A DNA stretch of 64,000 nucleotides from NCBI RefSeq assembly GCF_963668215.1, contig NZ_OY764190.1, positions 5,518,001 through 5,582,000 on the forward strand. The letters run 5' to 3'. A model generated the notes under the pieces. The model had not been told where the DNA came from, searched no databases, and saw only the letters and a program-made list of their open reading frames with translations. This document shows positions 59,478 to 64,000 of the stretch, in pieces. The stretch is from an uncultured Desulfosarcina sp. (GTDB lineage Bacteria; Desulfobacterota; Desulfobacteria; Desulfobacterales; Desulfosarcinaceae). Each line of letters begins with the position of its first letter. The stretch's first letter is position 1. The position numbers were made by a program, and so were the translations under genes.

Positions 59478-61528
59478 CCGATTTTTTTGCCAGGCCGGTA
59501 CCGGTCGATCCCAAATGGTTCACCGATGAACAGCTCGAACGGCTGGGCAGCGGTGTCTTTTATTTGCGCTTTTCACAAGCTGAAAAGCGCGTACTGAAAA
59601 AGAAAAAAATGATCCGACCCTCTGTATGGGCCGAGCGGCACCGGCACCTTCCGAGGGATGCCGCTGTGCCCGGGCGGTGGAGGAATGCCACTGTCCCTTA
59701 TGCCGCCGGCATCCTGGATGCCAGCTTCTTTCCTTCTGTCCAGGAGATTGTCGTATGTGCGGCACCCCAGACCGGCAAGACCGACATCAACTATACCTGC
59801 CTGGGCTACGCGGTCGACAGGAAGCCCGGCAATGCCCTGATCGTCATGCCGGACGAAAACACGGCCCGGGAGAACAGCGCCGACCGGATCCGGCCCATGT
59901 TCGAGGACAGTCCCCGGCTCAGATCCTATCTCACCGGCTACGCCGACGACCTGGCCTCCCATAAGATCAAACTGCAAAACGCCATCGTTTACATGGCATG
60001 GGCCAACAGCGCAGCCCGCCTGGCGAACAAGCCACTACCATATGTGGTGTTGGACGAGGAGGACAAGTATCCCGAGACGGCCACCAAGAAGGAAGCCAGC
60101 CCCACGGACCTGGCCAAGAAACGGACCCGGACCTTTGCCCACATGCGCAAGATCTGGCGGACCAGCTCGCCGAGCATCGAGACCGGACCGATCTGGAAGG
60201 CGCTGACCGAGGAGTGCCAGCTGGTGTTCGATTATTGGGTCCGTTGTCCCCATTGCGACGGCAGCCAGAAGATGGTTTTTGAACAGATCAAATGGCCTAG
60301 GGACTTGCGGGATCCGAGACTGATCAAGCCCGGCCTGACCTTGTATCGATGCGTCCAATGCGGAACGCTTTCGGAAATCGATGAATGTGACGAGCACAAC
60401 CGTTGCCTTGTTTGCAGCGGTGACCGCGAGCTGTTGGAGGTGCCCCAACGCTGCTGGTACGAGTGTATCCATTGTGGCGCCAAATGGGATGACGCGGACC
60501 GGGATCTGGCCGTACGGGCCGGCGAGTGGCGGGAACGGAACAAGGGCCAGGCCCTGGAGGCTGCGCTGTACGCTTTTAATCCGCTGACCATCGGGTTCCA
60601 TATCCCGTCCTGGCTGAGTCCTTTCGTCAAGTTGTGGGAGGTGGCCCACGCCTTCCTGGAAGGCCTCCGGAGTCGAAACAAGATGAAGGATTTTCGCAAC
60701 GGGCATGCAGCCGAGCCCTGGTATGCGGTAACGGCGGAGCGCAGCGAGGACCGCATCCTGGCCCTGGCCGACGATCGGAGACGGGGCGTGGTGCCCGGCG
60801 GCGGTGTCGTGGCCTGCCTGCTGGCCGGCGTGGATACCCAGGATGACGGCTTTTATTACGAGATCCGGGCCTTCGGCTACGGGTTCAATCGCGAGTCCTG
60901 GTGCATCCGGGAAGGCAAGGTGCCCACTTTCGAGGCGCTGGCCCGGGTATTGTGGCAGGACCGTTACATGGACGTCGACGGCAATGTCTATCCGGTCCGC
61001 CTGACCCTGCAGGACGCCATGGGTCACAGGACCAGCGAGGTGTACGACTTTTGCCGCATGTACCGGAGGATGGGGACGATCCTGCCCACCATGGGCGTGC
61101 AGTCCATGGCCACACACTATACCTATTCCGACCGCGAGTATTATCCCGGCACCAAAAAGCCGATCCCGGGCGGAATCAGGCTGGTGCGTTTCGATACCAA
61201 CTATTTCAAGAACCAGCTGGCCAGCATCCTGGAGATTATGCCCGGGGATCCGGGTTGCTGGCATTATCATGGCGAGATCACCCTGGACTGGGCACGGCAG
61301 ATGACTGTGGAAGGTGTCAATGAAAAGGACGTCTGGGAGAACCCGCAGGACAAACCGAACCACGCCTGGGACTGCGCCGTGCTGTTGTTGCTCGCCTACG
61401 AGGTGCGGGGCGTGGTTTTCATGTCTCCCGATAAACCCCCGGAACAGGAAATCGTCAGAATCGAACCCGTAAGGCCTGTTTTGTCCAGGCGTATCGAATA
61501 CCAGCGCCCGGGGTGGTTGACCCGATGA
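59468..61528 (+). CDS. Terminase large subunit (GpA family)
   Basis: A 686-residue packaging ATPase/nuclease. Walker A VCAAPQTGKTDIN, Walker B LPYVVLDEEDKYPE, followed by a C-terminal nuclease region (LLAGVDTQDDGFYYEIRAFG; NHAWDCAVLLLLAYEVRG). Four CxxC groups in the middle (CPHCDG, CVQCGT, CLVCSG, CIHCGA) form the zinc-rich insert of GpA-type terminases. ATG 59468 has GGGGAGG 7 bases upstream. Normally followed by the portal gene; here it is followed by two small HTH genes and the integrase. Confidence 0.9.
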   Translation: MVMTDFFARPVPVDPKWFTDEQLERLGSGVFYLRFSQAEKRVLKKKKMIRPSVWAERHRHLPRDAAVPGRWRNATVPYAAGILDASFFPSVQEIVVCAAPQTGKTDINYTCLGYAVDRKPGNALIVMPDENTARENSADRIRPMFEDSPRLRSYLTGYADDLASHKIKLQNAIVYMAWANSAARLANKPLPYVVLDEEDKYPETATKKEASPTDLAKKRTRTFAHMRKIWRTSSPSIETGPIWKALTEECQLVFDYWVRCPHCDGSQKMVFEQIKWPRDLRDPRLIKPGLTLYRCVQCGTLSEIDECDEHNRCLVCSGDRELLEVPQRCWYECIHCGAKWDDADRDLAVRAGEWRERNKGQALEAALYAFNPLTIGFHIPSWLSPFVKLWEVAHAFLEGLRSRNKMKDFRNGHAAEPWYAVTAERSEDRILALADDRRRGVVPGGGVVACLLAGVDTQDDGFYYEIRAFGYGFNRESWCIREGKVPTFEALARVLWQDRYMDVDGNVYPVRLTLQDAMGHRTSEVYDFCRMYRRMGTILPTMGVQSMATHYTYSDREYYPGTKKPIPGGIRLVRFDTNYFKNQLASILEIMPGDPGCWHYHGEITLDWARQMTVEGVNEKDVWENPQDKPNHAWDCAVLLLLAYEVRGVVFMSPDKPPEQEIVRIEPVRPVLSRRIEYQRPGWLTR

Positions 61529-61755
61529 ACGATAGCAAACGCGTTGTCTGTTTTAAAAGTGCCGAGGAGATCGCCAAGTACATCGGGGAGAATCCCAACA
61601 AAATCAACCATCTGGTTAAAAATGAAAACCTCCCCGCCTGGAGACGCAAAGGCATCGGTCCCTGGCGGGCCCTGGATATCGACCTGGACAAGTGGCTGGT
61701 GGACCAGAGGGACAAATACTATCTCAATCTAAAAAATGGGAACGGCTCGAAATGA
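61525..61755 (+). CDS. Small HTH protein after the terminase
   Basis: A 76-residue protein starting ATG 61525 in a 4-base overlap with the terminase stop (ATGA). SAEEIAKYIGENPNKINHLV then LPAWRRKGIGPWRALDIDLD is a MerR/excisionase-type winged HTH. Could be a terminase small subunit-like recognition protein or a recombination directionality factor; the neighbouring integrase favours the second. Confidence 0.65.
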   Translation: MNDSKRVVCFKSAEEIAKYIGENPNKINHLVKNENLPAWRRKGIGPWRALDIDLDKWLVDQRDKYYLNLKNGNGSK

Positions 61756-61952
61756 CGGTTTGTTCCGACAAGATTCTGTTCGGCAAGCAGGCGATCCTGG
61801 ATTACCTGCAAATGAGCGAGAACACGTTTTTCAAATTTGTCCGGATGGGTCTGCCGGTACGCGTGATCGATAAGCGCTACTATGCCCATAAAGACAACCT
61901 GGACCGATTTTTTGAGAATCTGACTTCGAAGGAAACCGAGAATAATAAATAG
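61752..61952 (+). CDS. Excisionase-like HTH protein
   Basis: A 66-residue protein overlapping the previous stop (ATGA). KQAILDYLQMSENTFFKFVR then YYAHKDNLDRFFENL, an HTH_17/Xis-like layout. Directly upstream of the integrase. Tentative excisionase. Confidence 0.6.
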   Translation: MTVCSDKILFGKQAILDYLQMSENTFFKFVRMGLPVRVIDKRYYAHKDNLDRFFENLTSKETENNK

Positions 61953-62096
61953 TCGACTCTAAATATTTTAATTTCAGAGACTTGCGTTGGATGTCCAGTG
62001 CCGGCCTTCGATGCTTTTAATGGCAAATTTCTTGACAAAAAGAACTATGACATGCAATCCCTAATTCACTTTTATAAATTTGACGGTGGTGAATGC

Positions 62097-63215
62097 GTGT
62101 CTGGAAGCATCCAAAGACGAAGGGATACCGGAGCCTATTACATTTTGTGGTGGGATATCAAAACCAAAAAACAGGTCAAGATCTACCGCTACAAAGGGGA
62201 AAAAATGTTCTCCCGGTCGACGGCCAGGAAGTTGCTTTCCCTTATGCAAAATTCCGTCGAGGAAGGAACATTCAGGCTTGAACGGTTCACGCGAGACGGG
62301 TGGACCGATGTGCTGCCTATGCTCAGGAAATGGGAGAAGGCTACATTTATCGACCTCAAACCCGGCACTCGCGATCCATACAGATCCTACCTCAAGAACT
62401 GGATTCGTCCTTATTTCAAGAAAAATCCCGTCCAATTGCACGAGATCCAAATCGATGTCCTCAAAGATATGTTGCATAGTATCGCTGGAACCGGCAAGCA
62501 CAAGCAAAATGTGATGTTCTGCTTTCATTCCTTTATGGATTATTGCTGGCGGGCCCGCCGAATCGTAGCCATGCCACCTTTCCCTAAAAAGAAGGAGTAC
62601 GGGATCGTGCAACCGGCTATCAAGTGGTTGCCGGAATCAAGACAACTGGCCATCCTGGAAAAGATCCCCCAGGAACACAAACCCATTTTCTATTTCATGA
62701 AATACACCATGCGCCGACCGGGTGAGGCCATGGCCATCCATAGGGAGGATGTCATCGAGGATGGCTTTGTCATTCAACGTGCCATCAGTTCCCGCAAGCT
62801 TGTGGATTCGACCAAAACCGGTGAAGTGCATTATATCCCATGCCATGATGACCTGGCGCCTTACATTGAGCAGGCTCTGAAGGGTCCGGTTATAAGCCAG
62901 TTTCTTTTTACCTGTAAGAGCAGTCGTAATCCAGGAAAGCGATACAGCCACAGAATCCTGAGTCGGATCTGGCGTAAAGCCTGCGCAGACGCCGAGGAGG
63001 ACATTAATATGTATTCGGGGCTGAAACACTCCAGTTGCAGCCAGTATATAAATGAAAAGGGCCTGTCCCAATCCCAGGTACAGGCCCTTACCGATCATGC
63101 ACGAATTGACTCAGTGAAGCGCTATGCTAAAACCGAAATTGCCGAGAGAAAACGGTTGATGATGACACTGCCGATAGAGAAAAACAAGCCCAAAACAAGC
63201 CCAAAAGGAAAATAA
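62097..63215 (+). CDS. Tyrosine integrase of element 2
   Basis: A 372-residue integrase. Arg I in TMRRPGEAMAIH, Lys in STKTGEVHYIP, Arg II position is Lys in SGLKHSSCSQ, His in LTDHARIDS and Tyr nucleophile in VKRYAKTE. The Lys-for-Arg change occurs in natural families of this type, so it need not be inactive. GTG start 62097 aligns with the start of the integrase at 18908; an ATG further upstream gives an unmatched leader. Ends NKPKTSPKGK. The att site begins 46 bases downstream. Confidence 0.85.
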   Translation: MSGSIQRRRDTGAYYILWWDIKTKKQVKIYRYKGEKMFSRSTARKLLSLMQNSVEEGTFRLERFTRDGWTDVLPMLRKWEKATFIDLKPGTRDPYRSYLKNWIRPYFKKNPVQLHEIQIDVLKDMLHSIAGTGKHKQNVMFCFHSFMDYCWRARRIVAMPPFPKKKEYGIVQPAIKWLPESRQLAILEKIPQEHKPIFYFMKYTMRRPGEAMAIHREDVIEDGFVIQRAISSRKLVDSTKTGEVHYIPCHDDLAPYIEQALKGPVISQFLFTCKSSRNPGKRYSHRILSRIWRKACADAEEDINMYSGLKHSSCSQYINEKGLSQSQVQALTDHARIDSVKRYAKTEIAERKRLMMTLPIEKNKPKTSPKGK

Positions 63216-63261
63216 CTTTTATTTTATTTGAATAATTTTAGCTGGTTATAGGACGGGTCAC

Positions 63262-63288
63262 GGGTTCGATTCCCATGCACTTCCGCCA
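63262..63288 (+). other. attR: 3' end of a tRNA, most like selC (tRNA-Sec)
   Basis: GGGTTCGATTCCCATG (63262-63277), shared with 20103-20118, continues directly into CACTTCCGCCA (to 63288), an acceptor arm ending in CCA and followed by a T-rich terminator. Only the 3' part of the tRNA is here. After the T-arm there are 12 bases, one more than normal, fitting the 8-bp acceptor of tRNA-Sec (GCACTTCC then G and CCA). selC is a known integration site for phages and islands. The full gene should be at the left att, outside this window. Confidence 0.65.
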
Positions 63289-63324
63289 TTTTTTTATGCT
63301 TTAGTTAGTCGCCATACTACTTAG

Positions 63325-63464
63325 TGCCCATCCAGAAATAGGCAAATTTGGTCGAGATCGAGGCGCACGAAAAATTTTACCGCAGACATATGGTTGATAT
63401 TTCGAGGATAAAATTTTTCGCGCAACAAAGATATCGGGCAAATTGGCCATTTCTGGATGTGCAC
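63325..63464. repeat. 140-bp imperfect palindromic element
   Basis: Left arm (63325-63381) and right arm (63405-63464) are imperfect reverse complements: GCCCATCCAGAAATAGGC matches GCACATCCAGAAATGGCC on the complement, and CACGAAAAATTTTACC matches GCGAAAAATTTTATCC. About 24 bases of loop. It lies between the att site and the next gene. Looks like a miniature palindromic repeat (REP/MITE-like). Confidence 0.75.
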
Positions 63465-63541
63465 TACCCAACAAACCTCGGGCCTTCCTATACTCCACCC
63501 CCAACAAGAATTCAAGCATATGAATTTATTTTGGATGATTC

Positions 63542-64000
63542 ATGCCAAAAGCAGCCGAACAACCTGTAACCATTAAGGTTCAAGGCCTCAAATTGTCTGG
63601 GGTGCTGCATCTGCCCCCTGGAAATCCTTCGGCGGTGATCGTTGGCTGTCACGGATTGATGGCCGACAAATCCTCCCCCAAGCAGGTTGCACTGGCCGGA
63701 CGATGCACCGATGCAGGCATGGCGTATTTCCGTTTCGACCACCGCGGCTGTGGAGAGAGCGAGGGTTCTTTCGAAAAGGATACCACCCTGGAAAACCGTG
63801 TGATGGATCTGATGGCCGTTGTCAGGACAATTCGCGGCATCTTGGGAAAAAATCTGCCCGTCGGTCTTTTCGGGAGTAGTTTGGGCGGCACGGTATGTCT
63901 CATGGCATCTTCCGAAATCGCTCCTTTTGCCGTCGTGACGCTGGCTGCGCCCGTGCGCAGTCGATCCATCCGGCTCCCAGAGAATTCTCCCGAGTCATTG
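63542..64000 (+). CDS. Alpha/beta hydrolase, N-terminal part (runs off the window)
   Basis: At least 153 residues from ATG 63542, still open at the window end. IVGCHGLMADKSSPKQVALA (oxyanion loop HG), MAYFRFDHRGCGESEG, and nucleophile elbow GLFGSSLGGTVC (GxSxG). This is the serine-aminopeptidase/esterase type of alpha/beta hydrolase, different from the Asp-type one at 27143. First chromosomal gene beyond the prophage. Confidence 0.85.
   Translation, partial: MPKAAEQPVTIKVQGLKLSGVLHLPPGNPSAVIVGCHGLMADKSSPKQVALAGRCTDAGMAYFRFDHRGCGESEGSFEKDTTLENRVMDLMAVVRTIRGILGKNLPVGLFGSSLGGTVCLMASSEIAPFAVVTLAAPVRSRSIRLPENSPESL

Larger units (their letters stand above)
41296..63288 (+). mobile_element. Prophage-like element 2 (early, replication, terminase and integration genes)
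   Basis: About 22 kb from a minus-strand repressor to an integrase and att site. The forward operon carries regulators, small early genes, ParB-like, P4-type helicase, Bro-N fusion, CHC2 primase, SLOG, methyltransferase and terminase large subunit. No portal, protease, capsid, tail or lysis gene is inside. The left att copy is not in the window, so the true left end is unknown. Confidence 0.8.

Noticed and set aside
60035..61363. A 442-codon minus-strand frame opposite the terminase
   Set aside because: Antisense shadow of the terminase coding sequence, no domain pattern.
63213..63288. Complete tRNA at the second att core
   Set aside because: Upstream bases are AT-rich and belong to the integrase tail region; only the 3' quarter of a tRNA is present.
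41296..63288. Diversity-generating retroelement or retron in the prophage
   Set aside because: No reverse-transcriptase motif (YxDD) was found in any translated frame of the region.

Overview
The window reads as part of a Gram-negative chromosome crowded with mobile DNA. Sec-type signal peptides, an outer-membrane beta-barrel protein, separate IHF alpha and beta genes, PilZ proteins and a sigma-54 promoter all point to Proteobacteria or Desulfobacterota. A Desulfobacterota (former delta-proteobacteria) host is my best inference; no rRNA or species marker is present to prove it.

Layout. (1) 1-5913: the end of a prophage tail module followed by a lysis cassette (coiled-coil/TM protein, M15 endolysin, holin-like protein) and a terminator. 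(2) 6.0-9.4 kb: three exported AT-rich proteins of unknown role. (3) 9.5-12.9 kb: a broken endonuclease/exonuclease/phosphatase (EEP) gene, a two-transposase insertion element, and a 103-bp scar of an IS481-family element whose complete copy lies at 21108-22308. (4) 13.4-20.2 kb: a BsuBI/PstI-type restriction-modification pair, a HEPN-like protein, then a stripped-down phage immunity/integration module (repressor, Cro-like protein, two small genes, tyrosine integrase, attachment core). (5) 20.4-36.7 kb: ordinary chromosomal genes: periplasmic binding protein, AbrB, PilZ, IHF alpha and beta, outer-membrane protein, nitroreductase, alpha/beta hydrolase, DUF2975/XRE pair, GntR regulator, NERD protein, GH13 amylase, papain-like protease, EEP hydrolase. 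(6) 37.1-40.75 kb: a decayed integron with six attC-like sites, six cassette genes all on the minus strand, and a divergent, frameshifted integrase N-terminus. (7) 41.3-63.3 kb: a second prophage with repressor, Cro-like and CII-like regulators, a run of small early genes, ParB-like protein, P4-type helicase, Bro-N fusion protein, CHC2/Toprim primase, SLOG protein, DNA methyltransferase, terminase large subunit, two small HTH proteins, integrase and an att site that looks like the 3' end of a selC (tRNA-Sec) gene. (8) 63.3-64 kb: a 140-bp palindromic element and the start of a chromosomal alpha/beta hydrolase.

How it fits together. The two phage immunity modules are relatives. Their repressors differ in the HTH region but share an almost identical C-terminal motif, each module carries a copy of the same about 60-residue early protein, their integrases are homologous, and both end in the same 16-bp att core. 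In the second prophage the integrase and att site follow directly on the terminase, with no portal, capsid or tail genes after it. This suggests either that the structural genes sat on the other side of att in the circular phage genome (the arrangement hinted at by the tail-lysis-immunity order at the left of the window) or that the element is defective or satellite-like. The points most worth following are the integron remnant, the selC att site, the terminase-integrase junction, and the Bro-N protein that carries copies of the neighbouring helicase's C-terminal domain.
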